DNA of 64,000 nt from CAZNOG01 sp964574635 (GTDB taxonomy: Bacteria; Bacteroidota; Bacteroidia; Flavobacteriales_D; Cryomorphaceae), in the NCBI GenBank assembly GCA_964574635.1, contig CAZNOG010000003.1, positions 1 to 64,000 of the forward strand, in the 5' to 3' direction. Numbering within the stretch: the stretch's first letter is position 1; the number at the start of each line of letters is the position of its first letter. A model generated the notes under the pieces. It worked only from the letters and a program-made list of their open reading frames with translations, ran no database searches and had not been told where the DNA came from. Of the stretch, positions 7,754-16,106 are shown piece by piece. A program made the translations under genes and the position numbers.

Positions 7754-10189
7754 TCAATCCAAAGTTTCCAGCCGCTCGATGGCTTTGCCTACGTCGGTTT
7801 TTTCCGAAAGTACCGGGGCGAAGAGGTCGCCTTCTTTTTTGATGCGGTCGACCATGTTGTGGATGTTGAAATCGGAGATTTTCAACCGGTCGTCCACTTC
7901 TTTCCAGTGCAGGGGAGCCGACACAGTGGCACCGGGTTTCGGCCTAACGCAATAGGGCGCCGCGAGGGTTTGCCCGATTTTGTTCTGCATGTAGTCCAAG
8001 TAAATCTTCCCCTTCCTCGCCTTGATGGATCTCTCCATGCTGGTGGTTTTGGGAAGCTTTTCATTCACGAAGTGGCAAATCAACTTCACGAAAGAGCGCG
8101 CTTCGTCGTAATCATAATCGCCGCCCAAGGGGATGTATACGTGCAGCCCGGTGCTTCCCGAGGTTTTGCAGTAAGCTTTCACCTTGGCGTGGTCGAGTAT
8201 TTCCTTGGCAACCAGAGCCACTTCCACCACTTCCTTGAAGGGGGTTTTGTCGGTGGGATCGATGTCGAGGATGGCGTAGGTGGGGTGGTCGATGTCGTCG
8301 ACGGTCGATATCCAAGGATTCAATTCGATGCAGCCCAGATTGGCCATGTAAACCAAGGTCGCCTCGTTTTGGCAAAGGAGGTAGTCGATGTCCTTCCCGG
8401 TGGATTTCGAATGGATGGATTTGGTTTTCACCCAGTCGGGCAAATGGTCGTTGTCTTTTTGATAGAATCCCGGTTCCTCGATGCCGTCGGGGTGGCGGTG
8501 CATGTTCTGGGGCCGATCCATCAAGTGAGGGAGGATGGTGTCGGCGACTTGGATGTAGTAATCAATGAGCTCGAACTTGCGTATGCCCTCACCGGGAAAG
8601 TACACTTTGGCGGGGTGTGTGATTTCCACTTTTTGTCCGTCGATTTCCAGAACGGATTCTTTTGCTTTTGCGTCTGCCTTCTTCATGGGGTCGGGTTGCT
8701 TTTCCGGCGGGGTGATTTCGTCGGGCTGTTTGTCGTCGCGGAGGTGGAGGTAGACCGGGTGCCTCAACATGCCTTGATCGGTGATTTCGCTGAACTTCAC
8801 TTCGCAAATCAGTCGGGGACTCACCCATTGGGGTCTTCTGCCCTTCAGGTTGGGCACGGACGAAAAAGGGGTGGTTTTGCGGGCGAGGGACTTCATTTCT
8901 TTCAACAGTCGCACGCGTTCCTCGCCGAAAAAACCCGTGCCGCAATTCCCGATGTACGTCAATTCCCCGTCTTGGTAAGCGCCGAGGATGAGGGACCCGA
9001 ATTCCTGCGCTTCGGATTCGGTGTAGCCGCAAATGATGGCTTCGCGGGTGTGGATGTTTTTGAACTTCAACCACGAGTCGCTTCGCGCGCCGGGACGATA
9101 AGAACTTCGGCTTTTTTTGGCCATCACTCCTTCGAAACCGGATTTCACGGCCTTTTGATAGAGGGCGGTACCCAGCGTTTCGACATGATCACAGTAGCGG
9201 ATGGTGTCGGTGTCGAGGTCGGACAGCAGCGCTTGCAGCAATTCCTTTCGCTCGATCAGCGGCATGCCTACGGTGGAATATCCGTTGAGGTAAAGCAAAT
9301 CGAAGACGTAGTAGAACAGCCTGTCCCGATCCGCGTCTTCATAGTTCTGCAACTTTTGGAACCGCGGGTACCCCTGCTTGTCGAGGTAGACCACTTCTCC
9401 GTCCAGTACGGCGTTTTCCCCCAAATTTTCGAGCTCGTGGGCGAGGGAAGGAAACTTTCGGTTCAGCGAAAGACCGTTTCTCGACCTCAGCCCCACATTG
9501 GCGTCGCGGACGAAAGCGAGGGTGCGGTAGCCGTCCCACTTCATTTCGTAGATCCAATCCTTGTCGTCGAATATTCGGGTGGCCGTCGTGGCGAGCATGG
9601 GTTTGACGTTTTCCGGCCATGGGTCTTCACCCTCTTGCTCGGCGGTGGGCGGAGTTTCCGCGGGTACGGCGAAGTCTTCCGCGTCGTAAGGCTCGTCCAC
9701 GGCGAAATCATCGTCCTTTTTGATGAGGAGCCAATTGTTTTTCTCTTTGCCGTAATTGGTTTTGACGAGGGCGAAATCTCCCTTGATCTTGTCGCCTTTG
9801 AAGATCAGTTTGAGGTCGCCCTTTTCGTATTGCTCTTCGGCGGTTTTGGCCTTTTTGGAGGGTTTGACGGCGTAGGTGCCCGAATCCCAGATGTCCATGT
9901 GCCCCGCGCCGTAATTTCCCTTGGGGATGTCGCCTTCGAAGGTGAGGTATTTCACCGGGTGGTCTTCCGTTTCCACGGCGAGGCGTTTGTCGTCGGGGTT
10001 GAGCGATGGGCCTTTGGGCACCGCCCAGCTTTTGAGCACGCCGCCCATTTCGAGGCGGAGATCGTAGTGCAGGCGGCTGGCTTGGTGGCGTTGGATCACG
10101 AAGCGGGACTTGTTCGACGCGTCGTGTTTGCCTTTCGGCTCCGTCGTTTTGTCGAACTTCCGCTTTTTGTTGTACGCTTCCAATCCCAT
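7754..10189 (-). CDS. ligD: DNA ligase D (phosphoesterase-ligase-polymerase)
   Basis: 811 residues with the three LigD activities for non-homologous end joining. Residues ~20-165 are the 3'-phosphoesterase domain (RHQASRLHYDLRLEM with H35, H41, D43; then H77 in EDHPVKYLTFEG). Residues ~190-500 are the ATP-dependent ligase, with adenylated lysine K217 in YEMKWDGYRT and motif EGVMAKK. Residues ~515-811 are the archaeo-eukaryotic-primase-type polymerase, with catalytic DxD in AILDIDPTD and the SGSTGLHVYIPL loop. Order PE-Lig-Pol, as in several Bacteroidota. One base separates its start from the Ku stop, so the two are co-translated. Expected role: repair of double-strand breaks in non-growing cells. 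Confidence 0.97.
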   Translation of the reverse strand: MGLEAYNKKRKFDKTTEPKGKHDASNKSRFVIQRHQASRLHYDLRLEMGGVLKSWAVPKGPSLNPDDKRLAVETEDHPVKYLTFEGDIPKGNYGAGHMDIWDSGTYAVKPSKKAKTAEEQYEKGDLKLIFKGDKIKGDFALVKTNYGKEKNNWLLIKKDDDFAVDEPYDAEDFAVPAETPPTAEQEGEDPWPENVKPMLATTATRIFDDKDWIYEMKWDGYRTLAFVRDANVGLRSRNGLSLNRKFPSLAHELENLGENAVLDGEVVYLDKQGYPRFQKLQNYEDADRDRLFYYVFDLLYLNGYSTVGMPLIERKELLQALLSDLDTDTIRYCDHVETLGTALYQKAVKSGFEGVMAKKSRSSYRPGARSDSWLKFKNIHTREAIICGYTESEAQEFGSLILGAYQDGELTYIGNCGTGFFGEERVRLLKEMKSLARKTTPFSSVPNLKGRRPQWVSPRLICEVKFSEITDQGMLRHPVYLHLRDDKQPDEITPPEKQPDPMKKADAKAKESVLEIDGQKVEITHPAKVYFPGEGIRKFELIDYYIQVADTILPHLMDRPQNMHRHPDGIEEPGFYQKDNDHLPDWVKTKSIHSKSTGKDIDYLLCQNEATLVYMANLGCIELNPWISTVDDIDHPTYAILDIDPTDKTPFKEVVEVALVAKEILDHAKVKAYCKTSGSTGLHVYIPLGGDYDYDEARSFVKLICHFVNEKLPKTTSMERSIKARKGKIYLDYMQNKIGQTLAAPYCVRPKPGATVSAPLHWKEVDDRLKISDFNIHNMVDRIKKEGDLFAPVLSEKTDVGKAIERLETLD

Positions 10190-10190
10190 G

Positions 10191-10964
10191 TTACGCCACT
10201 TTTTTCTTCTTCTTGTCCAAGCTGGCTTTCAGCTTCGCCATGAGGTCTTTTGCCGCGGTGGGCGTGGACTTCGACTTTTTGACTTTGGGCTTTTTGCCCG
10301 CCGCCTTGTCGTTGATCACCTTCATCAATTGATTGGAATACACGTCTTTGTACTTCTTGTAATTAAACTTTTCGGTGTATTGATCGATCAATGAGATGGC
10401 CATGTCGACCTCCTTTTTCGATACTTTCGTAGAGGGGAGCTTCAGGTCTTTGGGGTTGCGGAGTTCGTGGGAGAACCGGATGATGTGGAGCACCAGCGCA
10501 TCGCGGTACACTCCCACGAGACAGAGATTTTCCTTTTGGCGCATGACGAAGGTGGCCACGCCGAGCTTGCCGGTTTTTTTGAGTGCGTCGCGCAGGAGGT
10601 TGTAGGACTTTCCGGCGCCCTTTTGCGGCTCGACGAAATAGGGTTTTTTGAAAAGCACGTCGGCCACCTCGTCGGCTTCGACGAAAGACTCAATGTCGAT
10701 GGTGCGGCTCTTTTTGAAGTTCGCCTTCTCGAAATCCTCGTCTTCGAGGATGACGTATCCGTCGTCCTTTTTGAATCCTTTTACGATGTCTTCCCAAGCG
10801 ACTTCCTCTCCGGTTTCTTCGTTTACGCGCTTGTAGCGGATGTTGGCACTGTCGCGTCGGTCGAGCATATCGAGATCGAGGCTGCGCTGTTCCGAGCCCG
10901 AGTAGAGTTTTACGGGGATGGAAACCAGCCCGAAGGATATGGAACCGTTCCAGATCGATCTCAT
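10191..10964 (-). CDS. ku: Non-homologous end joining protein Ku
   Basis: 257 residues. The N-terminus MRSIWNGSISFGLVSIPVKL is diagnostic for bacterial Ku, followed by VNEETGEEV and the core beta-barrel that forms the homodimeric ring around DNA ends. FVMRQKENLCLVGVYRDALV and MAISLIDQYTEKFNYKKYKD mark the end of the core. The last ~40 residues are Lys-rich (KKPKVKKSKS ... KKKKKVA), the usual flexible DNA-binding tail. Its start overlaps the CDF transporter stop by 4 bp and it is followed immediately by ligD, giving a compact repair pair. Confidence 0.97.
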   Translation of the reverse strand: MRSIWNGSISFGLVSIPVKLYSGSEQRSLDLDMLDRRDSANIRYKRVNEETGEEVAWEDIVKGFKKDDGYVILEDEDFEKANFKKSRTIDIESFVEADEVADVLFKKPYFVEPQKGAGKSYNLLRDALKKTGKLGVATFVMRQKENLCLVGVYRDALVLHIIRFSHELRNPKDLKLPSTKVSKKEVDMAISLIDQYTEKFNYKKYKDVYSNQLMKVINDKAAGKKPKVKKSKSTPTAAKDLMAKLKASLDKKKKKVA

Positions 10965-11944
10965 GGCGTGTGTTTTTTAGGTTTGTGGGGTTCGAGTTCG
11001 GCCGGCAATTCCTTGACCGGCATGATGGTGAGGTCGCGGATGCGCCAGTCGAAGGTTTCGAGTTCGGCCAGGGCGTTTTCGATGTCGGTCGGATCGATCA
11101 AATCGTCTTTCCCGATCACGTATGCCTCGCCGATGTACACTTGGCCGCACTCCCGGAATCGTACGGCGGCGTCGCGTATCCACGGAAAGGTGCACAACCG
11201 TGCGCGGAGTTCTTCCGTCACCGTGTCGTGTCCGCTGCCGTCCACGTATTCCGGTCTTCGATCCATGAGGTCGGATACGGCGTTTCGAAGATCGGTGTAC
11301 CCGTCTTTGATCACCGAGAAGGAAATCAAAATGGCAGCGACAGAGTCGGCCCACCACCAACCGAGACCCACCCCCAAAATCCCGGCAACCGCACCCATCC
11401 CGGTCATGTAATCGGCTTTTTGGGAGTCGGCGTCGGTGTACAGGATTTTGTTGTGGAGTTTTTTGGCGAGGGGCAATTTTTTTCGTCCCGGCACCATGGC
11501 CGGCACGGAGCTGTACACGAGCACGAGTATCATGATCCAGCCCATCCACACCTGGTTTCCGAAGAGGACGACGGTGCCGATGGTGGGGCGATCGCCCTTG
11601 AACAATCCCACGGCCGAATCGGCGAAGAGGTAGAGCCCCATGGCGAGGAGCGCCACCGAACCGGCCAGGAAGGCGATGCTGAAATTGCGTTGGTACCCGT
11701 AGGGGAATTTTTGGTTGGGCGGGCGGTTGTAATGCCGCACCGCCACGAGGTAGGTGATGGCCGGAACCATGCTGAGGATGTCTTCCAGCCACGCCGTTTT
11801 CATGGCTTGGGAATTGCCCATGACCAAGTACATGAGCACCACCACGGTGGTGAGGTAAACCAAGGTGAACCCCTCCATTTTCTTCACCTTGCGTTCGGTT
11901 TCCCGCAGCTCGGGCGGCAGCGTAAGTTGTCCGATTTGTTTCAC
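10961..11944 (-). CDS. Cation diffusion facilitator (CDF) family transporter
   Basis: 327 residues from the GTG at 11944. An upstream ATG (12064) is possible but would lie inside the preceding lipoprotein gene and adds an Arg-rich stretch foreign to the family. The GTG overlaps that gene's TGA as GTGA, implying coupled translation. About five to six membrane segments are visible (GFTLVYLTTVVVLMYLVM, ILSMVPAITYLVAV, FSIAFLAGSVALLAMGLYLF, QVWMGWIMILVLVYSSVPAM, MGAVAGILGVGLGWWWADSV, AAILISFSVI). The YTDADSQKADYMTG motif corresponds to the CDF segment that holds the metal-site aspartates, and a cytoplasmic domain follows. It probably exports Zn, Mn or Fe; the metal cannot be assigned. Confidence 0.9.
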   Translation of the reverse strand: MKQIGQLTLPPELRETERKVKKMEGFTLVYLTTVVVLMYLVMGNSQAMKTAWLEDILSMVPAITYLVAVRHYNRPPNQKFPYGYQRNFSIAFLAGSVALLAMGLYLFADSAVGLFKGDRPTIGTVVLFGNQVWMGWIMILVLVYSSVPAMVPGRKKLPLAKKLHNKILYTDADSQKADYMTGMGAVAGILGVGLGWWWADSVAAILISFSVIKDGYTDLRNAVSDLMDRRPEYVDGSGHDTVTEELRARLCTFPWIRDAAVRFRECGQVYIGEAYVIGKDDLIDPTDIENALAELETFDWRIRDLTIMPVKELPAELEPHKPKKHTP

Positions 11945-12372
11945 GGTCGGCGATTTTTGTGAACGACTGATTCGAGTTCGTAGACGAGTCGGTTTTCGCC
12001 TTTTGCGACCAGCAGCACGTGCTCGCCGTCGTACGGTGCGGTGGCTCCGGCTTTTTCCAGCCACACGGTCGATTTTTCGAATCCGCCCGCCAGCACGTGG
12101 ATGTCGCCGGATTTCAACTCTTCGACGAGGTCGGATTCGCAGCCTTCCACGTAATTTGCGCTCAAGCCGTGAGTGCGGGCGAATTCTTCGACGAGCTCCA
12201 CTTCCACGCCGGAGAATTCCCCTTCGTCGGCGATGCAGAAGGGCGGGTTGTGCACCACGCCCACCACGAGGCCCTCGCTTTGCGCCTTGGAAAAACTGCG
12301 CTCGGGATCGCGTGGAATTCCGCAGGATCCGAGCAGGAGCGCGAGGCAGGCGATGGTGAGCTTCGTGTTCAT
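11941..12372 (-). CDS. Single-lobe solute-binding (family 3-like) lipoprotein
   Basis: 143 residues from the ATG giving MNTKLTIACL; a start eight residues earlier lies on the SDR stop and is less likely. A lipobox LLLGSC puts the protein on a membrane. VVGVVHNPPFCIADEGEFSG and VEVELVEEFARTHG match lobe 1 of periplasmic amino-acid binding proteins, but the second lobe is missing: the protein ends soon after HVLLVAKGENRLVYELE. From memory, similar short proteins occur next to CDF transporters, so this is probably a real small family rather than a truncation. It is coupled to the CDF gene by a GTGA overlap, suggesting a metal- or ligand-sensing partner. Confidence 0.75.
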   Translation of the reverse strand: MNTKLTIACLALLLGSCGIPRDPERSFSKAQSEGLVVGVVHNPPFCIADEGEFSGVEVELVEEFARTHGLSANYVEGCESDLVEELKSGDIHVLAGGFEKSTVWLEKAGATAPYDGEHVLLVAKGENRLVYELESVVHKNRRP

Positions 12373-12373
12373 G

Positions 12374-13222
12374 TCAGCCGCCCAATACGGAACCACCGTT
12401 TACGTGAATGACTTGTCCGGTGACGTACGAACTGTCGTCGCAAGCCAAGAATACGAAAGCCGGCGCCACCTCGCTGGGTTGGCCGACGCGACCCAGTGGA
12501 GAATCCTTTCCGAAATCGGACACCGAATCGAAAGTGCTGGGGATGAGCGGGGTCCAGATGGGTCCGGGGGCGACGGCGTTGACGCGGATGTTTTTTGAGG
12601 CGAGGTTTCCCGACAGGGCGCGGGTAAAGCTCAGCACGGCACCCTTGGTGGCGGAATAATCGATCAGCTCATCGTGTCCGCGATAGGCGGTGATGGAGGT
12701 GGTGTTGATGATGCAGTCGCCCGATTTCATTTGCCCGATCACGTCTTTGGTGATGTAGAAAAGCGGGTAGACGTTGGTTTCAAAGGTGAGGTGGAGCTGG
12801 TCGTCGTCGATCTCGCCCAGTGAATCTTGGGGGAATTGCACGCCGGCGTTGTTGACCAGCACGTTGATTCGGCCGAGTTTATCGGCGGTTTCTTTGACGG
12901 CTTTCTTGCAAAAGTCAGGTTTTTTGAGGTCCCCTTTGATGAGCAGTGCTTTCCGGCCGTGTTCCTCCACCATTTTCTTGGTCACTTTGGCGTCGTCGGT
13001 GGATTTGTCGTAGATGATGGCCACGTCGGCGCCTTCTATGGCGAAGTGCACGGCCACGCTGCGACCGATGCCGCTGTCGCCGCCTGTGATGAGGGCGACT
13101 TTTCCCTTGAGTTTATCGCTGCCCTTGTAATTTTTTCGGATGATTTCCGGTTCCGGCTTCATTTTGTGCTCCTTTCCCGGGCGGGGCTGCTCCTGTTCCG
13201 GAAGTGTTTTCGGTTTGGCCAT
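12374..13222 (-). CDS. SDR family oxidoreductase (general-stress type)
   Basis: 282 residues from the ATG giving MAKPKTLPEQ. The frame is open further upstream, but that segment runs through the 18-bp repeat and is excluded. ALITGGDSGIGRSVAVHFAI is the NAD(P) motif TGGxxGIG, NVLVNNAGVQ is the NAG strand, and the catalytic Ser-Tyr-Lys are in INTTSITAYRG and DYSATKGAVL. The ~45-residue Pro/Glu-rich N-terminal extension ahead of KLKGKVALITGG is typical of the YhdG/YghA/GspG stress SDRs. It opens the minus-strand run SDR, binding lipoprotein, CDF, Ku, LigD and so may be the lead gene of that operon. Substrate unknown. Confidence 0.92.
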   Translation of the reverse strand: MAKPKTLPEQEQPRPGKEHKMKPEPEIIRKNYKGSDKLKGKVALITGGDSGIGRSVAVHFAIEGADVAIIYDKSTDDAKVTKKMVEEHGRKALLIKGDLKKPDFCKKAVKETADKLGRINVLVNNAGVQFPQDSLGEIDDDQLHLTFETNVYPLFYITKDVIGQMKSGDCIINTTSITAYRGHDELIDYSATKGAVLSFTRALSGNLASKNIRVNAVAPGPIWTPLIPSTFDSVSDFGKDSPLGRVGQPSEVAPAFVFLACDDSSYVTGQVIHVNGGSVLGG

Positions 13223-13235
13223 GGCGTAATATTTT

Positions 13236-13253
13236 GGGTTTTTGTGGGTGTGG
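13236..13253 (+). repeat. Dispersed 18-bp motif, copy 2
   Basis: GGGTTTTTGTGGGTGTGG, identical to 7715-7732. It lies 14 bp upstream of the SDR start codon, on the opposite strand, so it falls in that gene's leader. Confidence 0.6.
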
Positions 13254-13848
13254 TCTGAAATTTCCATTCTCGGCAGGCAAGCGGAGTTTTTCCCGGCACC
13301 GCCTACCGGGCAATGCTGCATCATTGCCGAGGAATGCGAATCAAATGCAAGTCCGGAAAACAAGGGTCGGTGACAATCAGAACATTGCGCTCGGAGCGGT
13401 CGATTGCCACCGGTATGGGTCTACAATTTGTGTTGACTTTTGGAAACAGTGGGGACGTTGGTTCCAACTCCTTTTATTCTTCAGTAATAAATTGATACTT
13501 TGCGCACTTAAACCCGTCGGGTCGCGAAGTCCGAGGAAGTTGAACGCCCTGTAAAACAGCAACCGTGAAGTGAAATTAAAACGAAGAAGAAAGTTAGTTA
13601 CCTACTTAAATATCTTAGACCAACCTGTCCGATTCAACCCCTTCGTTTTCAGTCGGACTTTCTTATTATGGGCTGCAGGACGAACTCAGCAAAGAGATCG
13701 ATCGCTTGAAAACAGAAAGCGAGTGGTTGAGAAAAAAGCTGTTTTAGTAGTCACGGACGTGCACAAAGCACGATTGATCGGGAAAATGGGAGTCTGTCCG
13801 TTACGAATCAATGCCACCAGACCCCACCCATAAACACAGAACAGACGA
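13254..13848. other. Gene-free stretch crossing into an AT-rich islet
   Basis: The left part (to ~13430) is GC-rich and contains nested short hairpins (GGCAAT/ATTGCC around 13310-13330). From ~13440 the composition turns AT-rich. TTGATACTTTGC at 13489-13500 resembles a promoter and is followed by a CCCGTCGGG hairpin. A frame at 13619-13747 ends in ELSKEIDRLKTESEWLRKKL and a stop, a coiled-coil like the tail of transposase OrfA proteins; it is too short to assign. Confidence 0.35.
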
Positions 13849-14412
13849 ATGCAGGAAAATTTTATGCAGGACAAAACTTTCGACAAAAATGATTCGCTGA
13901 CAAAAGACGAATACGAAAACTGCGTTTTCAATAATTGCAACTTTGCAGAGGGCGACCTTTCGGAATTTAAGTTTATCGCCTGCACTTTTAATGGCTGTAA
14001 TCTCAGCTTGGCTAAACTCAACAAGACTGCTCTGCAAGACGTGAAGTTCAAAGACTGCAAAATGTTGGGTCTCCGGTTCGACTCTTGCAACGTGTTTGGA
14101 CTCGAATTTTCATTCGACGGTTGTCAACTCAACCATTCTTCTTTCTACAAGACCAAAATCAAAAAAACGGTCTTCAAAAATTCTTCGTTACAAGAAGTCG
14201 ACTTTGCGGAAACCGACTTGACGGGTGCGGTGTTTGACAACTGCGATTTGACACAAGCCATTTTCGACCACACAATACTTGAAAAAGCCGACTTTCGAAC
14301 TTCGTACAATTATTCCTTCGACCCGGAAATCAACCGAATTAAGAAAGCGAAATTCTCCGTTCCGGAAGTTTCAGGACTTCTAGACAAATACGATATTGAT
14401 ATCGAAAAATGA
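13849..14412 (+). CDS. Pentapeptide repeat protein
   Basis: 187 residues. From about residue 20 the sequence repeats A(D/N)FxxC-type pentapeptides: NCVFNNCNFAEGDLSEFKF, CTFNGCNLSLAKLNKTALQD, DFAETDLTGAVFDNCDLTQA. These form the right-handed quadrilateral beta-helix seen in Qnr and McbG. The tail SFDPEINRIKKAKFSV and the final helix are shared with a common Bacteroidota member of this group. Such proteins can protect DNA gyrase, but most have no known function. Its AT-rich codons differ sharply from both neighbours, and it sits between gene debris, so recent acquisition is likely. A second ATG five codons downstream is an alternative start. Confidence 0.88.
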   Translation: MQENFMQDKTFDKNDSLTKDEYENCVFNNCNFAEGDLSEFKFIACTFNGCNLSLAKLNKTALQDVKFKDCKMLGLRFDSCNVFGLEFSFDGCQLNHSSFYKTKIKKTVFKNSSLQEVDFAETDLTGAVFDNCDLTQAIFDHTILEKADFRTSYNYSFDPEINRIKKAKFSVPEVSGLLDKYDIDIEK

Positions 14413-14831
14413 CGCCACGAATTAAAACATCGAACGAAAAGAAACCTGGAGAAACCGGTTTAGGTGAAAATTTTTCCCCTTGAGTCTCTACCTTATCTTA
14501 GATACCCATCCACAATTCACATTGTTGAACGCAAGTATAACAAAATATCCACTAAAAATTTAGCGATATGACTGCACAATTAATGGAAACACTCTACTAT
14601 AAAGGTGAGAAATTCGGGATGGCCACCGAGGGCGCCAAAAACGCCCAAGTGTTTGAAAGAATAGAAAGCTTGCTCGAAGGCGACGTCTAACCACAGTCGC
14701 CTTCCGAACTAAATCGGCAATTCGGTTCAGGTTCTGCCGATCCCACCCGTTTTTAAAACGCTCTGGAAAAGCGTGGCCATCGCGGTCAAACTTGAGTTTT
14801 CCCTCTTTTTGGGTTTCGTCCGGAAAAAGCC
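14413..14831. other. AT-rich stretch with debris; no firm gene
   Basis: AAACC/GGTTT near 14448-14466 could form a weak hairpin ending the pentapeptide gene transcript. Two mutually antisense small frames occupy the rest. Composition returns to GC-rich at about 14.7 kb. Confidence 0.35.
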
Positions 14832-14835
14832 TCAA
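14560..14835 (-). CDS. Possible short protein coupled to the acyl-CoA dehydrogenase
   Basis: A 91-codon frame starting at a TTG that overlaps the dehydrogenase TGA as TTGA. Residues 1-47 (RLFPDETQKEGKLKFDRDGH ... NLNRIADLVRKAT) have plausible composition, whereas the last ~45 residues run antisense through AT-rich debris. It is most likely a truncated remnant or spurious; no family is recognised. Confidence 0.2.
   Translation of the reverse strand: MRLFPDETQKEGKLKFDRDGHAFPERFKNGWDRQNLNRIADLVRKATVVRRRLRASFLFFQTLGRFWRPRWPSRISHLYSRVFPLIVQSYR
14568..14690 (+). CDS. Possible 40-residue protein or gene remnant
   Basis: A short frame beginning MTAQLMETLYYKGEKFGMAT and ending LLEGDV. No domain is recognised and no ribosome-binding site stands out. 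It may be the decayed start of a larger gene, since the 3' side changes composition abruptly. Confidence 0.2.
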   Translation: MTAQLMETLYYKGEKFGMATEGAKNAQVFERIESLLEGDV

Positions 14836-16010
14836 CTAAAGGCGCTCTCCCCCGTAATGTCCAATCCAGTGATCAACAGGTGGATATCGTGGGTGCCCTC
14901 GTAGGTGATCACCGACTCCAAGTTCATCATATGGCGCATCATCGGGTATTCGTTGGTGATGCCCATACCCCCGTGGATTTGGCGCGCTTCCCGAGCTATT
15001 TTCAACGCCATGTCCACGTTGTTGCGCTTGGCCATGGAAATCTGTGCACTCGTGGCGCGGTCCTCGTTCTTGAGCTGACCCAAGCGATAAGCCAGCAACT
15101 GCGCCTTGGTGATCTCGGTGATCATCTCGGCGAGCTTCTTCTGCTGAAGTTGGAAGGCCGCAATGGGTTTGCCGAATTGCGTCCGCTCTTTGGAATAGCG
15201 CAAAGCCGAATCGTAGCAGTCCAGCGCCGCGCCGATCGCTCCCCACGCGATGCCGTACCGCGCACTGTCCAAACAACTCAGCGGCGCGCCCAAACCCGAA
15301 CGGCCGGGCAGGATATTCTCCTTCGGCACCTTCACGTTGTCGAACACCAACTCGCCCGTGTCGCTCGCGCGCAGACTCCACTTTCCGTGCGTGGTCGGCG
15401 TGGTAAAACCTTCCATGCCCCGCTCCACGATCAAACCGTGGATACGCCCCTCTTCGTTTTTCGCCCACACCACCGCGATATCGGCGAAAGGAGCGTTGGA
15501 AATCCACATCTTGGCGCCGTTCAGCACTACGTGGTCGCCGGCGTCTTTGAAGTTCGTCACCATGCCGCCGGGGTTGGACCCGTGGTCGGGCTCGGTCAAT
15601 CCGAAACAACCGATCATTTCGCCGGCCGCCAACTTGGGCAAATACTTCTTCCTGTGCGCTTCCGTGCCGTACTTCCAAATGGGAAACATCACCAGGGAAC
15701 TCTGCACGGATGCCGTCGAACGCAACCCACTGTCGCAGCGCTCGAGCTCCTGCATCAAGAGTCCGTAAGAAATCTGGTCCATGCCCGCACCGCCGTATTC
15801 CTCGGGAATGTACGGCCCGAAGGCGCCGATCTCGGCCAACCCCGGAATCACTTGCCTTGGAAACGAGGCCTTTTCGTAGTATTCCTCGATGATGGGCGAT
15901 ACTTCCTTCTTCACCCAGGCCCGGGCCGTTTCGCGGATGAGCTTGTGCTCGTCCGTCAAAAGTTCGTCCATAAGGTAGTAGTCGTGTCCTTCGTATCTGT
16001 CTCGGGGCAT
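14832..16010 (-). CDS. Acyl-CoA dehydrogenase (glutaryl-CoA dehydrogenase-like)
   Basis: 392 residues from the ATG at 16010; the TTG seven codons upstream lies inside a promoter -7 box and is excluded. The protein covers the whole FAD-dependent family: N-terminal helices with LIRETARAWVKKEVSPIIEE, the FAD/substrate strand GCFGLTEPDHGSNPGGM, RTQFGKPIAAFQLQQ, and the catalytic-base segment YEGTHDIH, whose Glu abstracts the alpha proton. The EPDHGSNPGGM and THDIHLLITGLDITG signatures favour the glutaryl-CoA dehydrogenase branch, which would place it in lysine/tryptophan degradation, but the exact acyl substrate is an inference. It is divergent from gatC with ~96 bp between starts. Confidence 0.93.
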   Translation of the reverse strand: MPRDRYEGHDYYLMDELLTDEHKLIRETARAWVKKEVSPIIEEYYEKASFPRQVIPGLAEIGAFGPYIPEEYGGAGMDQISYGLLMQELERCDSGLRSTASVQSSLVMFPIWKYGTEAHRKKYLPKLAAGEMIGCFGLTEPDHGSNPGGMVTNFKDAGDHVVLNGAKMWISNAPFADIAVVWAKNEEGRIHGLIVERGMEGFTTPTTHGKWSLRASDTGELVFDNVKVPKENILPGRSGLGAPLSCLDSARYGIAWGAIGAALDCYDSALRYSKERTQFGKPIAAFQLQQKKLAEMITEITKAQLLAYRLGQLKNEDRATSAQISMAKRNNVDMALKIAREARQIHGGMGITNEYPMMRHMMNLESVITYEGTHDIHLLITGLDITGESAFS

Positions 16011-16028
16011 AGCTGTGCTTTTGGGCGG

Positions 16029-16036
16029 CAAAGATA
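16029..16036 (-). promoter_or_regulatory. -7 box TATCTTTG for the acyl-CoA dehydrogenase gene
   Basis: Minus-strand TATCTTTG lies 18 bp before the ATG at 16010. With transcription starting about 4 nt after the box, the leader would be only ~15 nt. Confidence 0.5.
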
Positions 16037-16094
16037 CTCATTCCCCCGCCATTTCATTCACGGTTTCCCACCGCTTCCTTGTGCCGGATTGTGT

Positions 16095-16102
16095 TATTTT
16101 TG
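16095..16102 (+). promoter_or_regulatory. -7 box TATTTTTG directly before gatC
   Basis: TATTTTTG ends 4 bp before the gatC ATG at 16107, so the transcript would be leaderless or nearly so. A TTG at 16079-16081 is closer than the usual -33 spacing. Confidence 0.5.
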
Positions 16103-16106
16103 CCCC

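Noticed and set aside
7721..10243. Long open frame (about 840 codons) on the plus strand opposite ligD
   Set aside because: It is the mirror of a GC-rich gene with strong codon bias; its translation is Val/Phe/Gly/His-rich with no domain. The same applies to long antisense frames opposite glmS (29831-31672), the CDF gene and atpG.
13489..13560. Possible structured small RNA or riboswitch (promoter-like site plus CCCGTCGGG hairpin)
   Set aside because: No match to a riboswitch or RNase P consensus that I can recall, and no downstream gene close enough to be controlled.
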